This document shows positions 1-64,000 of a stretch of 64,000 nucleotides of DNA, one piece after another. The DNA is taken from the NCBI GenBank assembly GCA_035771165.1, contig JAWNZC010000445.1:5157001-5221000 (forward strand), in the 5' to 3' direction. How positions within the stretch are numbered: the first letter of the stretch is position 1; every line of letters begins with the position of its first letter. Source of the DNA: Paragorgia papillata (lineage: Eukaryota > Cnidaria > Anthozoa > Scleralcyonacea > Coralliidae). The notes under the pieces are model-generated. The model did not search any database, had not been told where the DNA came from, and saw only the letters and a list, made by a program, of their open reading frames with translations. The translations under genes and the position numbers were made by a program.

Positions 1-372
1 ACAATTTTAACTTCTTTGGAAGATTTTCGCTTTTTCGCTTTGTTTTTGAGATATTTCATTTTGTTTGAATTGCAAATGTCCGTAATCTACGTCACACATG
101 CATAATGACTTATCGAAGAAGTTGGTGTATCCCTTTCATTCTCGAACGAAATATTTTAAAATCGAGAAGTTTGGTGTTGTCGGAGAAACACGCATGCACA
201 CATGTTATTCATACTTTAGTGTTTTTATTTGATGAACGCAAAGATATATAACATTCTCTGATAAGTCATTATGAATGTGACGTAGATTCCGGACATTTGC
301 ATATCAAACAAAATGAAATATCTCAAAAACAAAGCGAAAAAGCGAAAATTTTATATCTTAGAAGTTACTTTA
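1..372. mobile_element. MITE-like element with ~105 bp terminal inverted repeats, left end cut by the window
   Basis: Bases 8-115 and 268-372 are inverted copies of each other: both carry the block around 'tttttgagatatttcatt' and the block around 'ctacgtcac'. The middle is AT-rich and has no open frame. The termini cannot be fixed because the left arm starts at or before base 1. The ORF at 297-551 is only the right arm read through and is not a gene. Confidence 0.6.
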
Positions 373-1139
373 TCATTTTCAAACTTCTTCCAAATAAGAC
401 AATAAAAAATGTCGAGGTTAGGGGCACTTTAAAGGACGTCGTCGTCGATGACGAGGCGCAAAAGAACGCCCTGATAAAGACTGGAGTTTGGCGGCATCAT
501 ACCAGGTTAAAAACTATTTTCGATACTTTTAGAAGATTTCTGCAAGTTTAGCACCGTAGAAAGGGACCAAAGACTATGGCATTAGATAAATTCCTCCTAC
601 AATGTTTGCCCAGGGTGACTAACGACATAATCGGGCCCTGGCCATTAACGTGTATTTCCACTAGTCGGGTGATAAATATTATCGCCCAGCAAATAACTTT
701 TAAAAAGACCATATCCACGAACAAGAATACATTGAGAGGGTTGAAATACTTTAATAAAAACTAACGTTTCGTCACTACTAAACACCATGCACAGGGGGAG
801 GAGAAAATCAATACGTCGATAAAAACACTTAACTTGGTCCTTGAATAACTGACAGAATGTATGTGAATCAGTTACATGTAATACGTAAATAAGTATAGAT
901 ATATGTAAAGGTATAGGCAATTATTTTTACCAAAAATGGTGATGTACACATTGCAACGCCGAATTAGGTCGTAACAAGTGAAGACAAATTGTGCCAAAAT
1001 TTGAAGTGTAGCCCTTCTTCTCTTTATGATCAGACTACGACAATTGACGTATTGAACTTTAGTGTGCATCCCACAACTTCTGGCCAAGGTGTTTGTGTTC
1101 AAAAGTGTTGAAATTTTTCAATTGTGACAATTGCGTTCA
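373..1139. other. Non-coding stretch, nothing recognised
   Basis: I see no exon-like conserved peptide, RNA gene or clear repeat pair here. The short ORFs have no family signature. The phrase near 430 ('ggacgtcgtcgtcgatgacg') resembles GACG-rich arms of foldback elements elsewhere in the window, so this may be degraded repeat. Confidence 0.4.
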
Positions 1140-2427
1140 AAAGTGTTTGAACGCATAATTTATGATCAGAGTTATAAATATTTGATTGACAATAAACTAC
1201 TTTCTTCTCATCAACCCCGCTTTCGTTCAGTACATTCAACTGTAACTGCATGCCTTGCTGGAAGCAACTGATAGTTGGTCACTAAACTTGATCGTGGATG
1301 TATTAATGCGGTTGTTTTTCTGGATCTAAAAAAGGCCTTTGATACAGTTGATCATGACATCTTACTTTCAAAACTAGAATATTATGGAGTAACCGGACCT
1401 GCACAGGAATGGCTTAGGTCTTATTTAAACAACAGCTGATGATACTAGCATAACTTAGGCTAGTAACAACATACATGAAATAAATGAATGTGTAAACTCT
1501 GATTTAATGCCAATAAGCTAGATTATAAATATGACAAAAACCGAATTTTTACTTATTGGCTCGAGACAAAGGCTTTGTAATATTACCGAAAGCCCAAATA
1601 TTGTTATAGATGAAAATCCAGTAAAACAAGTTTCTGTCTCAAAATCACTCGGTGTACAAATTGATCAAAACCTGAATTGGGAAAATCATATTCAAATGAT
1701 ATCCAAGAAAATCGCCTCTGGGAAAAGTGCCATTAAACGCATTAGATATTTTGTTCCTTGTGAAACATTGCTTACAATTTACAATGCTTTGGTATACAAC
1801 CTCACTTTAACTAATGCAGTATGCAGTGTGGTATGGGGCAACTGTAGCAAAGGTCTCTCTCAAAAACTACAAAAGCTTCAAAATCGTGCTGCGCGCATAA
1901 TTAGTTTTCCTAATTATGATGCAAGGACTGACGAAATTTTCCAGCTACTAAATTGGAAGAAATTAGACCATCAACGAAAGATTTATAAATCGATTATGAT
2001 GTATAAAGTATTACATAATGACACACCGGAATATTTGAGTTCGCGATTTATTAACCGAATGGAAATAACATCATATAATCTAAGAAATACAGAGGGAAAA
2101 CTGGCTGTACCGCTCCCTCGCACTGACTTTTACAAAAGAAGTTTCAGTTATAGTGGAGCGGTGCTGTGGAACAGTTTGCCCTCAAACTTAAGACAAGCAT
2201 CATCATTGACAAGCTTCAAGTCTCACGTTGCCACGATTTTCAGGGTGACTAATCGTAACCACATACACGGCGTCCTTGTAAAGCAGGTCTTGTCATTTTA
2301 TTTATCTATTTATTATATATATTGTTGTATTTATTTAGTAGTTGTAGTTAGTTTTGTTATGTTGTATATACTTTGTAATTTTATTCCTGAAGGTCCTACC
2401 GTGTCTAAATAAAGTTGTCTTATCTCA
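1140..2427 (+). mobile_element. Degenerate non-LTR retrotransposon (LINE, CR1/Jockey-like RT), 5'-truncated
   Basis: Reading frames give an RT N-terminal stretch near 1140-1250, then motif A '[17 protein letters not shown]' near 1318-1368. A deletion removes the YADD motif region. A 293-residue open frame follows (1531-2412) with the typical C-terminal part of these polymerases: 'SLGVQIDQNLNWENHI', 'LQKLQNRAARII', 'FSYSGAVLWNSLP'. The 3' end 'aataaagttgtcttatctc' is a LINE-type tail. The copy is dead: the 5' part is missing and the catalytic region is deleted. It is related to the chained copies at 12.5-16.1 kb. Confidence 0.85.
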
Positions 2428-3269
2428 TCTTAATTGCCCATAACACCCCCCCCCCCCCCCCCTCCCACCACTGTGTGAGATTAGATATTAATTTTCATAC
2501 GTCAGTGGACAAACGTTCGGAGAGGATGTTTAATATTTATTTCACTCTCTGTTGTTTAGTGCTTATCCAATTGAACGCTGCCATCTTGGAGAAAATTTGA
2601 GGAGAAATAAGCGACCCCACTAAAGCAGGAAAATATCTAAAATCAAATCGGTTACAACCAAAACTTCTTTCATTTTCGCTGTAATTTATCCAAGACAGTC
2701 TCGTTTTAATATATGTTTACCCGATTTTGTCGCCAAGGTTACCTCTTGGTTTATTCATGATCTCTGTGAATAATATCAAACACTGGGGCTGTGACGTAGT
2801 AATGTTCACAAGCAACAGTTCTCTGACTGCACAGTTCAATTTTAATCATTAATAAAAAAATATTGTTGTGAAAACTTTCCATGCACAAGGGCTTTAAGGC
2901 CTACTATTTTTGTTTTAAGGCCACTTGCGTCCGCTTTGCCCGCGCGGGCATAGCGCTGCGCTCGAGCGGTCCTCTCTGAAAGTTGAACATTTTCAACTTC
3001 CAAAGCGAACTGAGCAATGAACGCTCTCCCTGCATGGGCAAAACGGCTTTAAGAATTAATTGAACTACTGGTAGCTGAAGCTCCATAGTTTAATATTTAA
3101 GTTAGGTTAAACAGTCCCCAATTAGTAGACCACTTGTGGTCAGCTAAAATAAAGTTATTGATTGAATACATTATAATCTAATGTTTTTATATAAACTATT
3201 AAAACTAGATGCTCTGCATGTACGAAAAGGTCGTGGAAAATGATTGAGATTAGTGTCGTTCCGTGACTG
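2428..3269. other. Non-coding stretch with a poly-C tract
   Basis: A run of about 16 C lies at about 2447-2462, directly after the LINE tail. A GC-richer block at 2915-3050 stands out from the AT-rich surroundings. I recognise no gene here. Confidence 0.4.
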
Positions 3270-3727
3270 TAGCTGTTACACGGTGCGATTTTTCTTGCAA
3301 CTTGCAACAAATAGCCTGAATGTTGCAGGTTAGAAACAAATCGCACTGTGTAACACCCCGTAGCAACTTGCGATTTTGTTATTTTTGCCGTGTTGCAAGT
3401 TGCAAGAAAAGTTGGATGGGTTCTACTTTTTGGTGCAACTTACAACAAAGTTCGCAAGTTACTGGACGTGTAAAGGTGAGGTATTGCAAGTTGAAAAAAT
3501 TTGTTGAAAAAAGTAGACTCCAGTTCTACTTGCTGCAGCATGCTCATTCAACTTGCAACAAAATCATTGTTGCGTGACAATGTTTAAGATGGGTGGTAAT
3601 ACGAACAACAACGCTATTTGTTGCTCGTATTATTTCACCTTAACACCCTCTTTGCAACTTGCGAGTTTTTTTTCCATGGGTAAATTTGTTGCAAGTTGCA
3701 AGAAAAATGGCATCGTGTAACAGCACC
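3270..3727. mobile_element. TIR element with GCTGTTACACGG ends and CAACTTGCAAC subrepeats
   Basis: The left end 'gctgttacacggtgcgattt' and the reverse complement of the right end ('...atcgtgtaacagc') match over about 35 bases. The interior repeats the 11-mer CAACTTGCAAC many times in both orientations. A second, smaller inverted-repeat element (about 3471-3653; ends like AAGGTGAGGTA and TATTTCACCTT) is nested inside and is related to the one at 5729-5981. There is no open frame, so this is non-autonomous. Confidence 0.7.
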
Positions 3728-4471
3728 TAATTAATGTTTTACCAACCAACTGAATCTTACTGGTCAATTTACTGATCAATCCAACGATAAGTTTTAGTTT
3801 TCCCTTCAAACTCTCCGTTCCATCTGGCTTTTCCAATCAGTTGACTGAAAAAGGGTGCGTGTGACACCCCCTCTCACCGCCTCGCACCGTACGCCTCTGA
3901 TTAAGCTAATCCATGGATGTTAGTGCTAAATATTCTAAATACATAATTTCCTATTGTCAGAGTTAACCAACTTTCATATTTTAAAATTCAGGGTATGAGC
4001 AACAAAAAGAAAACGTTATTCAAGACAGGATAATTTTTCTCACAATAACGTCTGGATTATATAAAAACATGTATAAAATCGTTGCCTTGAACTTGTGCCG
4101 GTAATCTTGAACAAAACCTGGAAATGTCCACTTCAATCTGGCAATTCCTTCTCATGCAATGGCCGTTTTGAAGATATAACAGTGAAAGACAATTTGAAAC
4201 CATCTTTACGAAGTTCTTTAAACTTCAAAACTTGAAAAAAGCTCCAAATGTCACTTAACCTTACACGGCATTATAATGGCGGATGTTTAATTTGATTGGA
4301 TTTCTTTCTGTATCTATCGAACTAGAAATGTTAAAATTATTTTCCTTTAATTAGATTATTTTATGTAATTGGTTTATTCAATTATTTAGAAAGTCATTAT
4401 GTGCAGATTAATTAACTTTTTGTTGCCAGTACCCTCAGACGAAAACTCTCTAGAAGATTACTTTTAAGTGA
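3728..4471 (-). other. ABCD3: 3' flank and probable 3' UTR of ABCD3
   Basis: This follows the ABCD3 stop codon on the minus strand. No repeat or ORF is evident. A candidate AATAAA lies about 95 bases past the stop. The true cleavage site cannot be decided from sequence. Confidence 0.5.
4373..4378 (-). promoter_or_regulatory. ABCD3: Candidate polyadenylation signal (AATAAA) for ABCD3
   Basis: The plus strand reads tttatt, so the minus strand reads AATAAA, about 95 bases downstream of the ABCD3 stop. The position is plausible, but other A/T-rich hexamers occur nearby. Confidence 0.4.
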
Positions 4472-59443
<54,972 letters not shown>

Positions 59444-59810
59444 CTAAAATAAGCAGAATTGTACGTACAGTCATTTCCTAATACTCACATGATGCCAAAG
59501 ACTAATGGCGACGATGATGATGATCTAGGGAAAGACATAACTGTATTTGCGTTGACACTTAGTAATAGCCGAGGTAAATGCAAAAGGCGAGGCAAATTGA
59601 AAAATATTTAATTATTCGATTTGACAAAAAAAGAATGGGAGAACGTTTTTAGTTGTCTTTGGGATGTCAATTGCAAATTTTCAACTCCATGAAATCTAAA
59701 CAAATATATACATTACTACAGTAATTTGTAAGTTAGAAACACTTTATATATTAAGCTACGGTTGATGGAGTACCGTCTACCGTGTTAAAATATAATCAAA
59801 TAAAAAAATA

Positions 59811-60267
59811 GGGCCATTTATTAAACGGGAGAAAATAAGTCGCGTCTTAATTAAGACGCGTCCTATTATCGAACACACTCGTATATAGGCTCGTATATAT
59901 GGTCAATTTATTCAGGACCAAAGTAAGTCGCGACTAAAATAAGAACTGTGTTGAAAGCCCGACTCGTACCCAGTCGTCTCTGGAGATTTGCGGTTTGCGG
60001 TGCCTGATGGTTTGATCATTCCCATAATGCACCGTGACGAAATTTACTAACCTCACATTTCCCGTTGCGCCTGCAAATTCCCCCCTATTAATTTAGGCGG
60101 GCAAGATCTTAGACGATACAAAGACGACTGGGTATGAGTCAGGTTGAAAGCTAGTCCAAAATAAGTAGCGACTTACTAGAAATTGACCGTTTATACAGGT
60201 GTGTTCGCGACTTAAATAGGATGCGTCTTAATTATGTCGCGACTTATTTTCTCCGTTTAAATGGCCC
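59811..60267. mobile_element. MITE (GGGCCATTTA ends)
   Basis: 'gggccattta' and 'taaatggccc' ends, with inner arms 'gagaaaataagtcgcg' and 'cgcgacttattttctc'. A similar end, 'tatagggccgtttatatg', starts directly after at about 60272. Confidence 0.75.
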
Positions 60268-60348
60268 TAATATAGGGCCGTTTATATGAAAGCTAATAAG
60301 ACACGACTTACTGCACACAAGACGTGCCTTACATAAAGTGAAATAAAA

Positions 60349-60480
60349 GTAGCGTGCTGCGTAGGCAGTCAAATCGAAATATAATCAGGTTGGATATACT
60401 GCCGAAACAGGGCGAAACTGCGCGAAACGTTAGACTTATACGTTCCCTGTTTCGGCAATATATCCAACCTAACTATATTT
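60349..60480. repeat. Foldback made of the hammerhead-like repeat
   Basis: 'gttggatatactgccgaaac' at 60390 pairs with 'tttcggcaatatatccaac' at 60450, around 'cgcgaaacgttagac'. Diverged relative of 5193-5337. Confidence 0.65.
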
Positions 60481-60618
60481 CGATTTGTGTACATGTATAT
60501 AAGACGTGACCTAAACCCTTTACATGTACACGGCGTTTTGAACAAGCTGCGGCTTGTATAACACAGGAAATAAGACTTTGTACCTTTTATACAAGTGTTT
60601 CGCGTCTAGCTTGTGTTA

Positions 60619-60789
60619 AGGCTCTTTTCCACTCATCACAGAAACTAGTTCGCAGCTTGCTGCCAGTACTTGTATCTCATTAAAAAGAACTCACAACGAG
60701 AAAACAAGCATTGCAAGTTGTTTTTAACTTAGATGCAAACACTCGCAGCGAGCTGCGAGCTGGTTTTTGCGATGACTGGAAAAGAGCCT
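60619..60789. mobile_element. MITE (AGGCTCTTTTCCA ends)
   Basis: Inverted ends AGGCTCTTTTCCA and TGGAAAAGAGCCT with TA on both sides. The inner arms contain 'tcgcagctt' and 'gctgcga'. Confidence 0.75.
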
Positions 60790-61636
60790 TATAAGACCTT
60801 GCGTCTTATCGGCTCTGGACTTTTAGCACACCATAAACATGAAAATAAGCTCACTCCCCGCAAATAGCTTACGCTAATCTTGGCGGGTAACATCTCTATT
60901 GTTGCGATCGTTCAAAGAGATATTTGGGTGTTGAGTTGTGCATCCCTGCATGCAAACAACCTTGTTACGGCAAAATACATGTAACAATGTAAAGTAACAC
61001 ACAGTTTGACCAAAAGTCCAACATTTAAAGATCCAACAGGTTTTTCTTTTAAATTATACTGTTGAGGTTACTAAAGTTACATGTAGTGATCAATGAAAAA
61101 AATTATTACGGAACAAGATAATTTATTCACTGAAATAAGATAATTCGAGATTTGCCGTATCCCATGCAAGAAATCAAGAATATACTAGTTCTTAATATAC
61201 CATGCAGACGTTCAAACCTTGGTATTTAAATGGGATACTAAGGAATCCCTTAGTTGATAAATTACCAATGTTAACCACGTTACTGCAGTAACTAAGCCAT
61301 CATAGAAACTACAGTACTTTAATTTTATAAGACAGGAAAAATTAACACCAGTTTAAGCGTTTTCACTCCGGTTTCGTCAACATCCGAAAGCACACACTCA
61401 CATATATCTCAGAAGAAACACCCTGTATAGGTTAAACCCGCGGCATACACTAGACAAAATTTCTGAAACATGTTACCGACACATAGTTTCAGAAACAAAA
61501 GTTTCCAGTGTATGTTGAAAAGTTTCCAAAACTTTGTTTCAGAAACCAAGTTTCCCAGATTAGAGTAAAACCAGAGTAAAAACAGAGTCAGAAACCAAGT
61601 TTTCTAGATTAATGTCTATGTCTTACAGCGTTGCAT
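60790..61636. other. Non-coding, repeat fragments
   Basis: Bases 61440-61610 repeat 'gtttcagaaac' words in both orientations (degraded inverted repeat). The rest was not recognised. Confidence 0.45.
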
Positions 61637-61924
61637 CATAGTCATTCAAAATATGGTCTGGAAACTCAGCTAAAGTCTTCGTTCTATCTTTTTGTTCGCC
61701 TTTTTGTGCACGGTGCACGGTCACTGAACCCATCGTATTTTAGTATAATGAACGAATTATCAAATAGCAACGTTTCAGTTCAATCACTACCGTACTATTT
61801 AAATATTAATAAACCTGAAACAAAGGATGTGCACGGTGTAAGGTACGGTTCAACATAAAATCACAGCTCATTATAGACGCTTTGAAGTTTGCCGAGTTTC
61901 CAGACCATATCTCTATTGACTATG
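61637..61924. mobile_element. TIR element, copy 3 of the GTTNCAT-flanked family
   Basis: Ends CATAGTCATT and (inverted) CATAGTCAATAG, then 'atatggtctggaaactc' in both arms. Direct repeats GTTGCAT at 61630-61636 and 61925-61931. The shortest copy (288 bp). Confidence 0.8.
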
Positions 61925-62063
61925 GTTGCATAAATCGCAAGACATGACGCACCGTCGCTGAACGGAACATTACAGAAAGTTAGTAGCATATAACGTCTCA
62001 GAACGTACAGTCCCACGTGTCGGAACGTAACATCTTTGAACAAAAAAGCAACAACTAGAACGT

Positions 62064-63523
62064 AGAGTACGTGAACACCGCTGCCAAACGTTTTACGCAT
62101 GCGCGACGTCTGAGCTCGCACCTCAAAAAAAGAGCGGGAAAACATTGAAATATTTGGACTGGTCCGAGAGTCCGACACAAACGTTAAAATTATAAGCATA
62201 CTACCAAAAAGATAAGGTACGTAATTGGCTTCTTTGTCAATATTGTAACATATTCTGAAATGACCCCTTCGTAATTTTCATTACCTTTTTTTTAAAACAC
62301 AAATTAATAGTCGTGTCTTACTTAGTCTTTACTGTCTGGTTGTTGTTGCCACGACTAGTTCCCACTTCTCTTGCAATGTTTACTCAGTGAACTCGATGTA
62401 AGTTAAAAAATGTGATACCTGGAACGCTAACGTCCAGTCATTCGTGGGGCAAAAAGTGAGGCAAAGTTCCAGGGCCCTGCGCGGTTTGCAGGTAGGTTTC
62501 AGTCTCCCACAAAATGTTTTTTTATACGGCATTACGGCCACAGGTCTTGAGCGAACCGCGAAGGCTCGAAAAGGTTTGAAAAATTATTCATTGAATCATT
62601 TTATCACGCTTTGCTAAACGTGCATTTTAAATTTTGATTGGTTGTGCTATGCTGCCGAACTAATTATGCAGTAATTGATTATTTGTTGCTGCACGAAGTT
62701 TGTCGGTCAAGAAATTAAATCAAACTTTTCGTTATAATATAATCCATATATTAGGGTTTCGTTGCTCCGAAGAGGATAAAAAAATATCAACACAAATTTA
62801 GTATATAGCATATGCCGTTAGTACCAGTTTCATGTGTCGTTTTGTTTAAAAAGCATTCCGCATTCGTACCGAAAACAACAACTAGCCACGAGTAAACGTG
62901 AAAAATAAACAATCTAATGTAGTTGTCAGTTATTTCTTAAAATATCATTAGTTAGAAAAGGCCGTTTAACACATTCGAACATACAAATTAAAGGAGCAGA
63001 AATAAGAAAATGACATTAAATGTATATTATGAAATAGCAAGTATCAATACGTCTTTAAACTCGTACAAGAATAGCTTTCTCACTCTTGTTCTCACCTTTT
63101 CAGCTGGCTGTTTTCATCCTAGCCAGCAAAAGGACGTCTGTTTTCTCAGCCTATTTTCATCCCTAGCTTAATTTACTGTATAGTTTTGGACTGTTATACG
63201 GTAAATAAAACAACAACAGCACTTCACAACAATGGAAAACCACTAAATGCACGTTTAGTCTGACAAAATAATTTAATAAATAATTTTTTCAAACCTTTTC
63301 TCGAGCCTTCGCAGTTCGCTCAAGACGGGTGGCCGTGGAAAAAACATTTTGTGGGGGACTGAAACCTACCTGCAAACCGCGCAGAGGCCTGGAACTTTTT
63401 GCCTCGCCTTTTGGTTTACGCGTTAGCGTTCCAGGTATCACATTTTAACTTACATCGAGTTCACTGTATTTACTCTAGCAAATTCACGCATGCGCAAACG
63501 TTTGGCAGCGGTGTTGAGTACAT
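62064..63523. mobile_element. MITE family A, copy interrupted by a hAT-like element
   Basis: Ends 'gaacaccgctgccaaacg' and 'cgtttggcagcggtgtt'. The left half (62064-62384) and right remnant (63475-63523) align to 19435-19815 across the insertion. Confidence 0.8.
62385..63466. mobile_element. hAT-like non-autonomous element, 8 bp target duplication
   Basis: The ends CAGTGAACTCGATGTAAG are perfect inverted copies, and the similarity continues for about 180 bases. Direct repeats TGTTTACT (62377-62384) and TATTTACT (63467-63474) differ at one base. The uninterrupted site is present at 19749-19756 in the related repeat. No transposase frame. Confidence 0.88.
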
Positions 63524-63587
63524 GTAGCATCTCAGAATGTATTGTTGCGTAACCTAAGGTAACACCACCTTAGAATACAGCGCAGTG

Positions 63588-63765
63588 TAACGTTTCACAA
63601 CCCAGTGTGAAGTCTCAGAGAACATACAGGAGCTACGTAACATCTCTGAACATTATGCGTAACATACTGTAACGTCTTGCAACCCAGTGTGAAGTATCAG
63701 AACATGCCGAGGACGTAACATCTCTAAACCTTAAGCATAACGTAACTTCTCGCAACCCAGCGGTT
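63588..63765. repeat. Short tandem repeat of ~75-82 bp units
   Basis: Two full and one partial unit starting GTAACGT...CAACCCAG and containing 'acgtaacatctct'. Part of a similar unit lies near 61995-62035. Non-coding. Confidence 0.7.
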
Positions 63766-64000
63766 AAAAAAAGCGATCGAATCTGCGGTCGAGGTTGCGG
63801 TTGAGGTTGCGATTCAATACTTGTGTTCCGACGGGCCGACGATTTTCGACGAGAAGACAAAAACGAACAGCAACTTGTAGACCTAATAGCAGACGAGAAA
63901 CTCTGTTGATAGTATATTATAGCTGTAGTTGGTACCATTGCTCAAATATAAACTTGGCGATTGTAGCGATTATGCAACTTACTATACGTTCAGCAATCCT
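63766..64000. other. Right end of window, no gene called
   Basis: A strong donor-like 'gtaagttgc' occurs on the minus strand near 63982, but no ABCD3-like start peptide precedes it. A gcggttgaggttgcg-type repeat lies at about 63786-63814. Confidence 0.3.

Noticed and set aside
63930..64000. ABCD3 exon 1
   Set aside because: A strong donor-like sequence exists near 63982, but the preceding frame lacks a hydrophobic N-terminal peptide or a suitable ATG. Left unassigned.

Overview
The window is a repeat-rich piece of an animal genome, most likely a cnidarian and probably a stony coral. The protein fragments are metazoan and split by GT-AG introns. The DNA is AT-rich and full of inverted-repeat (MITE-like) elements, LINE fragments, a Ty3/gypsy element and a 5S-derived SINE. 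The coral assignment rests on the general look of the repeats and was not tested by any search.

The backbone is one gene on the minus strand, ABCD3 (PMP70, the peroxisomal half ABC transporter). I reconstructed 27 coding exons between 59443 (5') and 4472 (stop codon) by reading conserved peptides, splice sites and codon phase. All phases join consistently and give 636 codons plus a stop. Only the short first coding exon is missing; it is probably right of the window. The introns hold almost everything else, and the largest (18580-38687) is about 20 kb.

Inside that intron, on the opposite strand, sits a tandem array of three intronless genes for a TauD/TfdA-family Fe(II)/2-oxoglutarate dioxygenase. 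Copy 1 (21731-22912) is a pseudogene, while copies 2 (30596-31792) and 3 (33058-34254) are intact and nearly identical. A 6.3 kb Ty3/gypsy element (24199-30493) has inserted between copies 1 and 2, and the junction of units 2 and 3 preserves the empty site. Its gag is in turn interrupted by a 762 bp element with 74 bp inverted repeats and a 9 bp target duplication.

Other regions, left to right: 0-4.4 kb, LINE and MITE remnants and the 3' flank of ABCD3; 4.5-11.5 kb, last intron with MITEs, a LINE tail and a Crypton-like ORF; 12.4-16.1 kb, a head-to-tail chain of LINE copies joined through (CTGT)n tails; 16.3-21.3 kb, nested MITEs including a perfect 66 bp palindrome; 35-43 kb, large foldback elements; 44.1-44.9 kb, a CAACAC-type minisatellite; 45-59.4 kb, densely spaced ABCD3 exons with small elements in the introns; 59.5-64 kb, more MITEs, with no coding exon found.

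Nothing here looks like an operon, CRISPR array or bacterial system. The new biology lies in the nested mobile elements, several of which can be dated relative to one another from target duplications and paralogous empty sites.
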